Source: Emticicia oligotrophica DSM 17448 (lineage in GTDB: Bacteria; Bacteroidota; Bacteroidia; Cytophagales; Spirosomataceae). From it: 64,000 nucleotides of DNA. How positions within the stretch are numbered: the first letter of the stretch is position 1; each line of letters opens with the position of its first letter. The position numbers were made by a program, and so were the translations under genes. The stretch covers positions 2,418,001 to 2,482,000 of the forward strand of contig NC_018748.1 of assembly GCF_000263195.1 (NCBI RefSeq). The letters run 5' to 3'. Below are positions 52,483 to 61,332 of this stretch, piece after piece. Below the pieces are notes generated by a model. The model worked only from the letters and a program-made list of their open reading frames with translations, did no database searches and was not told where the DNA came from.

Positions 52483-54276
52483 TCAATGACTTCCACACCC
52501 ATGATGTGCTTTGGTGGTATTATAGAAAAACTTCTGCATATCCCAAGCTGAAGTTGGGCAACGCTCAGCACATAAGCCACAGTGCAAACATACATCTTCA
52601 TCTTTTACCATTACTCGGCCTGTTGCAGCCAAAGTATTAGATACGAGAAGGGATTGGTCTAAGTGCAAAGATGGTGCTTTAAGACGTGTGCGAAGGTCTT
52701 CTTCGGTGCCATTGACCGTAAATGTAATACAGTCGGTTGGACAAATATCCATACAGGCATCGCACTCGATACAGCGGTTTTCGGTGAAAACAGTTTGTAC
52801 ATCGCAGTTTAAGCAACGTTGTGCTTCTTTGAAACCAACATTTTTATCGAAACCAAGCTCTACCTCTTTTTTACGGTCTACAAGGGTTACGGCCTTTTCG
52901 GCTTGTGGTACTACATAACGGTCGTCGTTGGCCACGATGCTATCATAACTCCATTCATGGATTCCCATTTTCTGAGAAACCAAGTTTGTCATAGGGTCAG
53001 GACGCACATCAAGTGGTTTTCCTTGACAATATAAGTCGATTGAAACTGCGGCTGAGTGGCCTTGTGCTACAGCCGTGATTACGTTTTTAGGGCCAAGGGC
53101 AGCATCACCACCAAAGAAAACCTTTGGATTTGTAGACTGGAAAGTGGTGCTATCAACTTTTGGCATATCCCATTTATCGAATTCGATGCCTAAATCACGC
53201 TCAATCCAAGGGAAATAATTTTCTTGACCGATTGCTACTAAAACATCATCAGCTTCGATAAAAACATGAGGTTCGCCAGTTGGAACGAGTGAGCGTTTGC
53301 CCTTTTCATCATATACGGCATGTACTTTCTCAAAAGTCATACCTTTTAATTGCCCATTTTCAACAACAAATGAAACTGGTACGTGATTATCTAAAATTGG
53401 AATATCTTCGTGTTGGGCATCTTCTTTTTCCCAAGGAGAAGCTTTCATTTCTGAATATGGACTACGAACAACAACCTTAACATCTTCTCCACCCAAACGG
53501 CGAGAAGTACGGCAGCAGTCCATAGCAGTATTTCCACCGCCTAAAACAATTACTTTTTTACCGATTGATTTTGTATGTTCAAAAGCTACACTTGCCAACC
53601 ATTCGATACCAACGTGAATATTCGCTCCACCTTCAGCACGACCTGGAAGATTTGTTAAATCACGTCCACGAGGAGCACCAGTTCCTATGAAAACTGCATC
53701 ATATCCATCATCTAATACACTTTTTAAGCTCGAAACGTAAGTTTTGAAATGTTGATGAATACCTAAATTCAAGATGTTGTTTACTTCTTCATCTAAAACA
53801 GATTCGGGTAAACGGAAAGAAGGAATCTGACTACGCATCATACCACCACCTTTGATTTGTTCATCAAAAACGTGAATTTCATAGCCTAAAGGTGCTAAAT
53901 CACGAGCAACGGTTAAAGATGCAGGCCCTGCTCCAATTAGAGCGATACGTTTACCATTGCCTTTAGAAGGAATTTTAGGAAGTAAATGCGATATATCGCC
54001 TTTATTATCGGCAGCTACACGCTTCAAGCGACAAATGGCTACAGGTTCTTCATCAACTCTACCACGGCGACATGCTGGTTCGCAAGGGCGGTCGCAGGTA
54101 CGACCTAAAACACCCGGGAAAACATTAGATTCCCAATTGACCATGTAGGCTTCGGTGTATTTTTCAGCAGCAATAAGCCTGATGTATTCAGGCACGGGTG
54201 TATGTGCAGGGCAAGCATACTGGCAATCTACGACCTTATGGTAATATTCTGGGTCGTGTACATTTGTTGGTTCCAA
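52483..54276 (-). CDS. GltD-like flavoprotein fused to a 2[4Fe-4S] ferredoxin
   Basis: 597 residues. N-terminal Cys-rich Fer4_20 domain (CQYACPAHTPVPEYIRLI, GRTCDRPCEPACRRGRV), FAD site (ALIGAGPASLTVARDLAPLGY) and NAD(P) site (VIVLGGGNTAMDCCRT), as in the glutamate synthase small subunit and NfnB. C-terminal ferredoxin with CIECDACMDICPTDC and CLHCGLCAERCP. No gltB is near, so it more probably shuttles electrons between ferredoxin and NAD(P)H for KorAB. Upstream of korA in the same direction, separated by a REP-like hairpin. Confidence 0.88.
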   Translation of the reverse strand: MEPTNVHDPEYYHKVVDCQYACPAHTPVPEYIRLIAAEKYTEAYMVNWESNVFPGVLGRTCDRPCEPACRRGRVDEEPVAICRLKRVAADNKGDISHLLPKIPSKGNGKRIALIGAGPASLTVARDLAPLGYEIHVFDEQIKGGGMMRSQIPSFRLPESVLDEEVNNILNLGIHQHFKTYVSSLKSVLDDGYDAVFIGTGAPRGRDLTNLPGRAEGGANIHVGIEWLASVAFEHTKSIGKKVIVLGGGNTAMDCCRTSRRLGGEDVKVVVRSPYSEMKASPWEKEDAQHEDIPILDNHVPVSFVVENGQLKGMTFEKVHAVYDEKGKRSLVPTGEPHVFIEADDVLVAIGQENYFPWIERDLGIEFDKWDMPKVDSTTFQSTNPKVFFGGDAALGPKNVITAVAQGHSAAVSIDLYCQGKPLDVRPDPMTNLVSQKMGIHEWSYDSIVANDDRYVVPQAEKAVTLVDRKKEVELGFDKNVGFKEAQRCLNCDVQTVFTENRCIECDACMDICPTDCITFTVNGTEEDLRTRLKAPSLHLDQSLLVSNTLAATGRVMVKDEDVCLHCGLCAERCPTSAWDMQKFFYNTTKAHHGCGSH

Positions 54277-54414
54277 TGATTGAATAGGTTTAAATTGAAA
54301 TCAGTAGGTAAAACTACTTAAATTTAAAAAGTATTGCCAAATATTATTTTGTTAAATATTTAAAGTGGCAATTATTATATAGTTTTTTGTTAATTTAATA
54401 CAAGTTTGTTAGCT

Positions 54415-54437
54415 GTGCGAAGTTTGTAACTTCGCAC
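54415..54437. repeat. REP hairpin, downstream of RAYT
   Basis: GTGCGAAGTT pairs with AACTTCGCAC around TGT. Followed by CGCACGGGCG, part of the GC-rich word at 17100 and 62525. Confidence 0.7.
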
Positions 54438-54480
54438 GGGCGTGTATTCATCTCTGATGAATAAATATTGTTTATGAGTT

Positions 54481-54526
54481 GCCATCAGGAGATGGCGGTA
54501 CACACCTACGAAGTTTCAAACTTCGC
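54481..54526. repeat. REP doublet, left side of RAYT
   Basis: Two hairpins: GCCATC-AGGA-GATGGC (54481-54496) and CGAAGTTT-C-AAACTTCG (54509-54525), then CAGAG. Same order and orientation as the doublets right of the gene. Confidence 0.75.
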
Positions 54527-54538
54527 AGAGCAAATAAA

Positions 54539-55159
54539 TCACATAAGACTCCCAAAGTTTGACTCTTTAATTGCATTAAAAAACTTAGGTTCAACTAAAT
54601 CGATGTCAATAAGCCCTTTTTTACCTACATAATTTCTTGCACTTGAATATAAATAGTCAGATGCTTTTTCGACAATGCCTGCTCTAACTGGATTTAAGTG
54701 AATGTATTCTAACTTTGTCCACATGAAGTTTTCAGTAAATATTTCTTCGGAGTGGCTGCCGTATTTCCAAAACTGATGAGTATCATTTCTGCTATGACTC
54801 CGAGCTGCAAATTCAAATCGTTTTAGCATTCAATCTTTTCTGCTTTCGGGTTTAGTTTTAATTAAGTTTATGCAGTTTTTTGCTGTAAACTTTTTGAAAT
54901 CTCTTACTAAATCTGATAAACGCTCATTTTTCGACCCCATTACCACATGAATATGATTACTCATAATTACATAAGCATTCAGAATCATTCCTTTTTCCTT
55001 TCGGCAATAATCAAAGCTTTCTAAAATCAAATCCCGATAGTTTTTTCGAGAAAAAACGTCAACCCAATCTACAACAGTAAAGGTCATAAAATGAGGTAAT
55101 CTTTGGTCTCTTATATTGTAACCTTCTTCTTTCATTTTCTTATCACAGCAAATTGTCAT
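54539..55159 (-). pseudogene. RAYT (REP-associated tyrosine transposase) with in-frame TGA
   Basis: A Y1 transposase of the IS200-like TnpA_REP family, 206 codons, interrupted by one in-frame TGA at 54832-54830. Before it: LPHFMTFTVVDWVDVFSR and the HUH motif MSNHIHVVMG. After it: FEFAARSHSRNDTHQFWKYGSHSEEI and LEYIHLNPVRAGIVEKASDYLYSSARNY with the nucleophilic Tyr. In relatives the stop position is usually Trp (RRDWML-like), so TGG to TGA is the simplest explanation. The start codon lies inside a REP hairpin. It is not flanked by IS ends. Confidence 0.85.
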
Positions 55160-55320
55160 CAGGAGATGACATAACGCCCCCGCGAAGTTGGAAACTTCGC
55201 AGAGCCAAGCAAATCTCTTATATTATAACCTTCTTCTTTCATTTTCTTATCACAGCAAATTGTCATCAGAAGATGACATAACGCCTCCGCGAAGTTGGAA
55301 ACTTCGCAGAGCCAAGCATA
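55107..55320. repeat. Tandem 107-base duplication with REP doublets
   Basis: Bases 55107-55213 and 55214-55320 differ at about four positions. Each unit holds the first 18 codons of the RAYT gene plus a doublet: GTCATC-hairpin (55155-55170; 55262-55277) and GCGAAGTT-GGA-AACTTCGC (55182-55200; 55289-55307). The second unit is a non-functional copy of the gene start. Confidence 0.85.
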
Positions 55321-55323
55321 ATC

Positions 55324-56724
55324 TTACATCTGCTTCAACTCACTTACCAATTTTGATAAAACTCCTTTGGCATCACCAAAAAGCATGCTTGTTTTTGGTT
55401 GATAGAAAAGAAGGTTATCAATACCTGCATAACCAGCATTCATACTTCGCTTATTCACAATTACGTTAGTAGCATTTTCTACATCTAAAATTGGCATTCC
55501 AAAGATAGGCGAGGATGGGTCAGTTTTAGCCGCTGGATTTACCACATCATTTGCTCCAACAACCAAAACTACATCAGTTGTGGCAAATTGTGGGTTGATA
55601 TCCTCCATCTCTACGAGTTTATCATAAGAAACATTACTTTCTGCTAAAAGAACGTTCATATGGCCGGGCATACGACCCGCCACAGGGTGAATGGCATAGA
55701 CTACTTCAACGCCTCTTTCTTCCAATAATTGTTCTAATTCGTGAATCACGTGTTGAGCTTGTGCAACTGCCAAGCCATAGCCAGGGACAATAACCACTTT
55801 CTTGGCGTAATTCATAAGAATAGCTGTGTCCGAAATCGAAATATCTTTGATTGAGCCTTTTACGTCAGTGCCACCACTAGCAGCAGCTCCGCCACCGAAT
55901 GCTCCGAAGATGACATTACTTAATGGGCGATTCATGGCTTTACACATGGCCAATGTAAGGATTGTTCCTGCCGAACCTACTAAAATACCACCCGTAAGCA
56001 TGACTTGATTTTGATATAAAAATCCACCAAAAGCAGCAGCTAATCCAGTAAATGAATTAAGTAAAGAAATAACTACTGGCATATCTGCACCTCCAATCGG
56101 AATCACAAATAAAACGCCATAAATCAAGGCACAAATAAATAATAAAACTACCAAGAAAAGATGCTCAGGTTGTGCGTAAACGATGTATGCTCCAAATAGA
56201 ATTAAGGCAATCATTATTGCCGTATTCAGAATGTTGTATGAAGAGATTCTGATTGGTTTTTTCATGGTTTCATTGAGTTTCAGGAAAGCGATAATACTTC
56301 CGCTAAATGAAACAGAACCAATAATAAGACCCGCAATAATTGTGGCCAAAGCACCTGTTTTGCCCAGATTATGCTCATATTCCATTAAGCCAATGAGAGC
56401 AGCACAGGCTCCACCCATACCATTGAATAATGATACAAGTTCGGGCATTTTGGTCATCTGTACTCGTCGTGCAGTTATCCAACCAGCAATTGTACCAACA
56501 CCAATAGCCGCTAAAATTAAGATGATTTTTACTGGCTCTCGACTTGTATAGCCATCGGGGTGATTATATAAGAAAATTGTTCCAATAATGGCCAATGTCA
56601 TTCCAAAAGCAGCATAGAGGTTTCCCTTACGAGCTGTGTCAGGATGACTAAGCATTTTAAGACCGATGACAAAAGTCACTGAGGCAATTAGATAAATGAT
56701 TTCGAGGATATATTTTATTTCCAT
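55324..56724 (-). CDS. pntB: NAD(P) transhydrogenase subunit beta (PntB)
   Basis: 466 residues from the ATG at 56724 (MEIKYILEIIYLIAS); a longer frame to 56778 runs through a hairpin-rich spacer and is rejected. Eight or nine helices (about 1-265) with proton-channel segments, then the NADP-binding domain III (VVIVPGYGLAVAQAQHVIHEL, HPVAGRMPGHMNVLLAE, GANDVVNPAA). With PntA parts it couples NADH-to-NADPH hydride transfer to the proton gradient. The gene ends 5 bases after the REP duplication. Confidence 0.92.
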   Translation of the reverse strand: MEIKYILEIIYLIASVTFVIGLKMLSHPDTARKGNLYAAFGMTLAIIGTIFLYNHPDGYTSREPVKIILILAAIGVGTIAGWITARRVQMTKMPELVSLFNGMGGACAALIGLMEYEHNLGKTGALATIIAGLIIGSVSFSGSIIAFLKLNETMKKPIRISSYNILNTAIMIALILFGAYIVYAQPEHLFLVVLLFICALIYGVLFVIPIGGADMPVVISLLNSFTGLAAAFGGFLYQNQVMLTGGILVGSAGTILTLAMCKAMNRPLSNVIFGAFGGGAAASGGTDVKGSIKDISISDTAILMNYAKKVVIVPGYGLAVAQAQHVIHELEQLLEERGVEVVYAIHPVAGRMPGHMNVLLAESNVSYDKLVEMEDINPQFATTDVVLVVGANDVVNPAAKTDPSSPIFGMPILDVENATNVIVNKRSMNAGYAGIDNLLFYQPKTSMLFGDAKGVLSKLVSELKQM

Positions 56725-57259
56725 GAGTTTCGAGAAGACAACTTGCCTTATTAGTTTTCGCTCCCTGAGCGTAGCCACAATGGAATTGCCGAAGGGAAGG
56801 AAGGGTTATTTTTTCTTTTTAAACATTTCTAACATTCTATCGGTAACAGCAAATCCTCCGACAACATTGAGTGTGCCGAGCACAACCGCCACAAACCCTA
56901 AGGCTAAAGAAAGTAGATTATCGGCTGGAGTATTGAGCATTACGATGATAGCTCCCACGATTACAACACCATGTATCGCATTGGCACCACTCATCAGAGG
57001 CGTATGAAGTACAGCTGGTACTTTTCCGATTACCTCTACACCAACAAAGACAGATAAGATAATGATGTATATCATCTGCATATTTTCGCCGAGGAAAGTA
57101 AGAATTTCGTTCATTTGATTATTTGATTTTTCTTCGATGTCTTCGACTACGCTCAGACACCGAAGAAAAGAGAAAATTTAGTATTTTATATCTATTTTTT
57201 TGTTCAAATTTCGGTGGTTGAGCGTATCGGACAGGCAATGCTACCGAAACTACCGAAAT
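56725..57259. repeat. Hairpin-bearing spacers flanking pntAB
   Basis: 56758-56771 (CGCTC-CCT-GAGCG) and, between pntAB and pntAA, 57132-57166 (CTTCGATGTCT with AGACACCGAAG) and the TTTCGGT/ACCGAAA arms near 57209-57253. The words GAGCGTA and its complement TACGCTC recur. Confidence 0.5.
56806..57114 (-). CDS. pntAB: NAD(P) transhydrogenase subunit alpha 2 (PntAB)
   Basis: 102 residues with three or four helices (VFVGVEVIGKVPAVLHTPLMSGANAIHGVVIVGAI). It is the separate membrane part of the alpha subunit, as in Rhodospirillum rubrum, where alpha is split in two. Lies between pntAA and pntB on the same strand. Confidence 0.9.
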   Translation of the reverse strand: MNEILTFLGENMQMIYIIILSVFVGVEVIGKVPAVLHTPLMSGANAIHGVVIVGAIIVMLNTPADNLLSLALGFVAVVLGTLNVVGGFAVTDRMLEMFKKKK

Positions 57260-58363
57260 TTATTTCAATATACTTCCATTATGTACAATCAATGAACCTT
57301 TCGTGATTTCTTCATCCAATTCCCATTTAAAGCCATCCTTTGTGGCAAGATGAGTTAAGAAAGTAGCAATATTTTTGGCGTAGAGTTCGCTGGCATTTAA
57401 TGGAAGTAAAGAGGGAATATTAGGTTCTCCAACTATCGTTACGCCATGTTTTTCGACAGTTTTTCCAAATTCGCTGCAAGCACAATTTCCTCCTTGTTCA
57501 ACGGCCATATCGACAACGACAGAACCAAATTTCATGTTTTTTACGACATCTTCAGGAATTAACATAGGTGCTTTCTTCCCAGGAATAAGAGCAGTAGTTA
57601 TCACCAAATCTGCCTCGCAGATATGTTTGGCTATTACTTCTTGTTGTTTTTTTAAGAAATCTTCCGAAACGCCTTTTACATAACCCCCTTCAATTTTGAT
57701 AGAATCATCACCTTTGACTTCAATGAATTTTCCGCCTAAAGATTCAACCTGTTCTTTTGTTTCGGGGCGAATATCGCTAACCTCGACAACAGCACCGAGG
57801 CGTTTGGCTGTGGCAATCGCTTGTAAACCCGCTACACCCGCACCCATGATTACTATTTTGGCAGGCTTGATTGTACCGGCAGCTGTCATGAGTAAAGGAA
57901 AGATTTTACCTAAGTGATAAGCACCAATAATGACCGATTTGTAACCTGCTAAGTTTGCCTGTGAACTCAGAGCATCCATTTTCTGGGCTCTTGAAATGCG
58001 AGGAATAGCATCGACTGAAAATGCAGAAATGCTCTGTTTGGCCGCTGCCTCAACCATTTCTTGATTGGTAGCCGCATACATAAATGAAATAGCCACAGCA
58101 CCTTTTTTCAGGTGACTAATTTCTTCAACTGTCAATGGATTGACTTTCAGTACAACATCGGCAGAAGATAGTAAAGCCGATTTATTGGTTTCAATTGAAG
58201 CTCCTACGGAGGTGAAAGAAGTATCTTCAAAATAAGAACTTTTTCCCGCGTCTTTTTCGATTATACATTCAAATCCTGCTTGGATTAATTGTTTACATAC
58301 ATCGGGTGTGAGAGCAACTCGGCGTTCGAATGGCTTCGTCTCCTTAATTACGGCTAATTTCAC
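57260..58363 (-). CDS. pntAA: NAD(P) transhydrogenase subunit alpha 1 (PntAA)
   Basis: 367 residues if the GTG at 58363 is used (VKLAVIKETKPFERRVALTPDV matches the normal family start); a TTG at 58414 would add 17 atypical residues. NAD-binding domain I with the Rossmann motif IVIMGAGVAGLQAIATAKRLGAVVEVSDIRPE, and VVDMAVEQGGNCACSE. Soluble NAD(H) subunit. First gene of the pnt set; the spacers on both sides of pntAB carry hairpins. Confidence 0.9.
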   Translation of the reverse strand: MKLAVIKETKPFERRVALTPDVCKQLIQAGFECIIEKDAGKSSYFEDTSFTSVGASIETNKSALLSSADVVLKVNPLTVEEISHLKKGAVAISFMYAATNQEMVEAAAKQSISAFSVDAIPRISRAQKMDALSSQANLAGYKSVIIGAYHLGKIFPLLMTAAGTIKPAKIVIMGAGVAGLQAIATAKRLGAVVEVSDIRPETKEQVESLGGKFIEVKGDDSIKIEGGYVKGVSEDFLKKQQEVIAKHICEADLVITTALIPGKKAPMLIPEDVVKNMKFGSVVVDMAVEQGGNCACSEFGKTVEKHGVTIVGEPNIPSLLPLNASELYAKNIATFLTHLATKDGFKWELDEEITKGSLIVHNGSILK

Positions 58364-58450
58364 AGTGCTTTTGGTCAAATGAGGTTTTCTAAAAGCAATG
58401 TAAAAATATTTCAATTATTTATCAAAATATTTATAAAATATTTTTTTGAG

Positions 58451-59659
58451 TTATGGCTGATAATCAATAGGTAAGAATTCACCCATTTTTTCGTAACCCC
58501 ATCGGCCTTCAAATAATACAGCTAATGGGTCGGCCAAATAGCCACTTGGGTCGATAGGTATATGAGGTTCTAAAAGTGTGATGATTGAATTTTGGGGAAT
58601 ATCTTTTTTCCCATATTCGGCAAATTGTGGTTCTTCACATTCTCCATCATAGAATACATATATTTGTCGCTCAAAGTTTAAGTACGGAATATGGTCTTTT
58701 ACTTCTATAATACAATTTTCATCTAAAGGTAAGCGATGAAGGTATTTTACGTAAGGTGATTGCCTCGGGGTATATAATTTATGCATCCAAGGGTTGGCAC
58801 TCATGATAATTTCGGTCGAATCAATCTCTTTCTTTTGCTTCGAGGCACGTTGAATAACATTTCCTAAACTATCTTTTATTTCAGGAATAACCGGAACCAT
58901 AAAAAAGCGTTTTTCTTCTTTATACATGGTATAAACGCTGTAGCCCATGCGTTCCCATTCATGGTTGATAGTTGATTTAAAGAAATGTTGGGGCGAGCCA
59001 TAATAGGCTTTTTGCCTATTTACTAGCCACTTATGCTGTTTTTTTTCATTTTTGGTTACTATTTCTTCAAACAAAGGGTAGCCATAATAACTCACATATC
59101 CTTGCGAAAAATTATACTTAAATTCAACGAGGTCATATTTGATAATATAGCCCAAAGCATCGTTTTCGATAATTAAAGGCTCGTCGGCTCTAATGGTTAG
59201 TTCAGATTCATCTTCGTTCAAAGAAAACCAAAGGGCTTTTGGGTTTTTCAAAAAACACGACTTCGAAAATTCAGTCCGACCCATAAAGTTATCTAAGAAT
59301 AGTTGACCGTATTTTTCGAAACCTAACCTTAGTCTTTTAATCGTAACACCTTGTAGAGCAACAGCATCGGGGCTTAGGAATATCAGAAGAGGTTTACGGA
59401 GAGTATCAGCTTTAATACGAATGGAAAGTTTTTCGTACCCTACATAGCTTACCACGAGGTCGAGCACACCCGCAGGCACATTCATGAGTTTAAAGTTACC
59501 TTTGTCGTCGGTTTGTTGGCTTTTAGTAGAATTGCTGATAAACACATTGGCAAAAATCAAAGGTTTTCTATCATCTGCTCCTAAAACTTTACCTTCGATA
59601 TTTCTCTGAGAAAAAACGAATAACGGGAAAAAAAGAGCGATTAACAATCCAAAACGCAT
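58451..59659 (-). CDS. Exported protein with carboxypeptidase-regulatory-like domain
   Basis: 402 residues. Signal peptide (1-17, VFSQ), then a CarboxypepD_reg-like beta domain (about 19-105: IEGKVLGADDRKPLIFANVFISNSTKSQQTDDKGNFKLMNVPAG, VVSYVGYEKLSI) as in many Bacteroidota outer-membrane proteins. The rest is a beta-rich region with no known domain; it does not contain a TonB plug or full barrel. Likely envelope protein of unknown role. Confidence 0.8.
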   Translation of the reverse strand: MRFGLLIALFFPLFVFSQRNIEGKVLGADDRKPLIFANVFISNSTKSQQTDDKGNFKLMNVPAGVLDLVVSYVGYEKLSIRIKADTLRKPLLIFLSPDAVALQGVTIKRLRLGFEKYGQLFLDNFMGRTEFSKSCFLKNPKALWFSLNEDESELTIRADEPLIIENDALGYIIKYDLVEFKYNFSQGYVSYYGYPLFEEIVTKNEKKQHKWLVNRQKAYYGSPQHFFKSTINHEWERMGYSVYTMYKEEKRFFMVPVIPEIKDSLGNVIQRASKQKKEIDSTEIIMSANPWMHKLYTPRQSPYVKYLHRLPLDENCIIEVKDHIPYLNFERQIYVFYDGECEEPQFAEYGKKDIPQNSIITLLEPHIPIDPSGYLADPLAVLFEGRWGYEKMGEFLPIDYQP

Positions 59660-59824
59660 AATACCAACAATAAAATCTAGAATAGAAAACTAATAATTTT
59701 ACAAATTAATCAATAATTAGTGATATTCTGGACTGGCAAAATAAAAAAAATATAGTTTTTTTTATTTCAAACGTCTTTCGAATGTCTCGAACTTTTGCCA
59801 AATTTGATTATCGAAACTTAATAT

Positions 59825-60253
59825 ATGGAAGAACAAAAGAAAATAACGAAAAAATACTCAAACGACGATATTACGGTTATTTGGCAGCCACATATTTGTA
59901 TTCATTCGGCTATATGCTTCAAAGGTTTAGCGGGCGTATTTGACCCTCGAAGAAAACCTTGGATAGTACTTGAAAATGGTGATAGTGAGCAAATTATGCA
60001 GCAAATAGATAAGTGTCCGTCTGGTGCTTTATCGTATGTTAAAAAAGAAGAGGAAGCTCAAGAAGTAGATATAGAAACCATCATCGAGCCCCTTCAAAAT
60101 GGGCCATTGTTGGTATATGGAAATATTTCGATTAAAGATGCTGAAGGAAATATGACCCAAAAATATAAAACAACAGCATTGTGTCGATGCGGGGCGTCGA
60201 AAAATAAACCTTATTGTGATGGCTCACATGTTAAGGTGGGGTTTGTAGGATAA
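59825..60253 (+). CDS. Mono-cluster ferredoxin-like plus CDGSH iron-sulfur protein
   Basis: 142 residues. N-terminal Fer4_19-type domain (WQPHICIHSAICFKGLAGVFDPRRKPWI, KCPSGALSY; Cys 25, 31 and 64) and a C-terminal CDGSH domain (CRCGASKNKPYCDGSH; C120, C122, C131, H135), which binds a 2Fe-2S cluster in a mitoNEET-like manner. Role probably in iron-sulfur or redox sensing. Single gene. Confidence 0.9.
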   Translation: MEEQKKITKKYSNDDITVIWQPHICIHSAICFKGLAGVFDPRRKPWIVLENGDSEQIMQQIDKCPSGALSYVKKEEEAQEVDIETIIEPLQNGPLLVYGNISIKDAEGNMTQKYKTTALCRCGASKNKPYCDGSHVKVGFVG

Positions 60254-60338
60254 AACAGTTTGACAGGTTTGTAACCTTTCAAACGTAAAATGCACAAAAT
60301 TAAGATTTATACAAGAATAATTAGCAGAGCAATAAAAA

Positions 60339-60365
60339 AGCGTAGAATTTGAAATATTCTACGCT
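60339..60365. terminator. Bidirectional terminator between CDGSH gene and tatC
   Basis: A-tract, AGCGTAGAAT stem, 7-nt loop, ATTCTACGCT, T-tract. It lies 11 bases after the tatC stop and about 85 after the CDGSH gene. Confidence 0.85.
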
Positions 60366-60375
60366 TTTTTATTGA

Positions 60376-61242
60376 TTATGCTGAAGCTTTCTCTTCTTCT
60401 AATTTTCGTTTCTCTTCTCTTGCCGAAATAATAATACTGATTTCGTAAAGAATATAGAGCGGGAAGGCCACCAAAATCTGACTCGTTACATCAGGTGATG
60501 GAGTGATAATTGCTGCAACAATTAAGATAACTACTACCGCGTGTCGGCGATATGTACGCATAAATTCTGGGCCAATGACACCCATTTTGGTCAATACAAA
60601 AATGGCAATTGGTAGCTGAAATGCAATACCACAAGCCAATGTAAGGGTTGCCAAAATAGAAATATATGAGCCAATGTCAAATTGGTTTTTGATACTTGGG
60701 TCAATTTGGAAATTTACCAAGAAGTTGATTGCCAATGGAGAAACAATATAATAACCAAAAGATACGCCTGTAAAAAACAAAAACGTAACGTAAAATACCG
60801 CACCACGAGCCGACTTAGCCTCTGAAGGTTTTAAACCAGGCTTAACAAATCGCCAAATTTCCCAGAAAACGTATGGAAACGCAAATACTAAACCAATAAT
60901 GGCTGCCGAAGTAAGGGCCATTACAAACTGACCAGAAACTTCACGACTCATTAACTCAAAATTCAATTTTTCTACACATAAGCCTGGAGCTCCTACCATA
61001 TCGCCTAATTTGCACATCATGCGGTAGGTCCAAAAATCAGGTTTTGCTGGAGCTAAAATAACTTTGTTGTAGATATCGCCAATAAAAATAAAAGCGAAAA
61101 CCATAAAGAAAACAATCGAAACAGCTGCACGAATGAGGTGCCAGCGAAGTTCTTCAAGATGGTCGAGAAACCCCATTTCTTTGCCTTCCGATTCCTTTCC
61201 GTCGTCGTCGTAATCAAAATAAGGTGTTTGGTCTAAAGGCAT
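60376..61242 (-). CDS. tatC: Sec-independent protein translocase TatC
   Basis: 288 residues, six helices. TatC signatures: GFLDHLEELRWHLIRA (docking site for the twin-arginine motif), FVKPGLKPSEAKSARGAVFY and TPSPDVTSQ. It has an acidic N-terminal tail of about 20 residues and a long first periplasmic loop (KPDFWTYRMMCKLGDMVGAPGLCVEKLNFE), both common in Bacteroidota. Forms the Tat receptor with TatA, which is not in this window. A hairpin follows the OmpH-like gene upstream, so tatC probably has its own promoter. Confidence 0.94.
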   Translation of the reverse strand: MPLDQTPYFDYDDDGKESEGKEMGFLDHLEELRWHLIRAAVSIVFFMVFAFIFIGDIYNKVILAPAKPDFWTYRMMCKLGDMVGAPGLCVEKLNFELMSREVSGQFVMALTSAAIIGLVFAFPYVFWEIWRFVKPGLKPSEAKSARGAVFYVTFLFFTGVSFGYYIVSPLAINFLVNFQIDPSIKNQFDIGSYISILATLTLACGIAFQLPIAIFVLTKMGVIGPEFMRTYRRHAVVVILIVAAIITPSPDVTSQILVAFPLYILYEISIIISAREEKRKLEEEKASA

Positions 61243-61280
61243 TTTCGTAATAATCTTTAGTGTAGAATATAATCATAATA

Positions 61281-61323
61281 AATGGTTCTGAGTAAATATC
61301 ATTCGAATTTAGTCAGAACCATT
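61281..61323. repeat. Long hairpin between OmpH-like gene and tatC
   Basis: AATGGTTCTGA and TCAGAACCATT form an 11-bp stem with a 21-nt loop. T-run is weak, so a terminator is uncertain. Confidence 0.45.
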
Positions 61324-61332
61324 TTCAGTTAC

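Noticed and set aside
54830-54832. Selenocysteine or Trp coding by TGA
   Set aside because: The position is normally Trp, not Cys; other genes here end in TGA and use TGG for Trp. No bacterial SECIS-like hairpin was seen downstream.
54539-55159. Two separate small genes at the RAYT locus
   Set aside because: They are in the same frame, separated only by one TGA, and together give one complete Y1 transposase.
55107-55320. CRISPR array
   Set aside because: Only two long, diverged tandem units with a gene fragment; no spacers and no cas genes.
56183-56551. Rightward 122-codon frame opposite pntB
   Set aside because: Shadow of the membrane helices of PntB.
58364-58414. TTG start for pntAA
   Set aside because: The extra residues do not fit the family, whose proteins start right at the KLAVIKET segment; GTG at 58363 fits.
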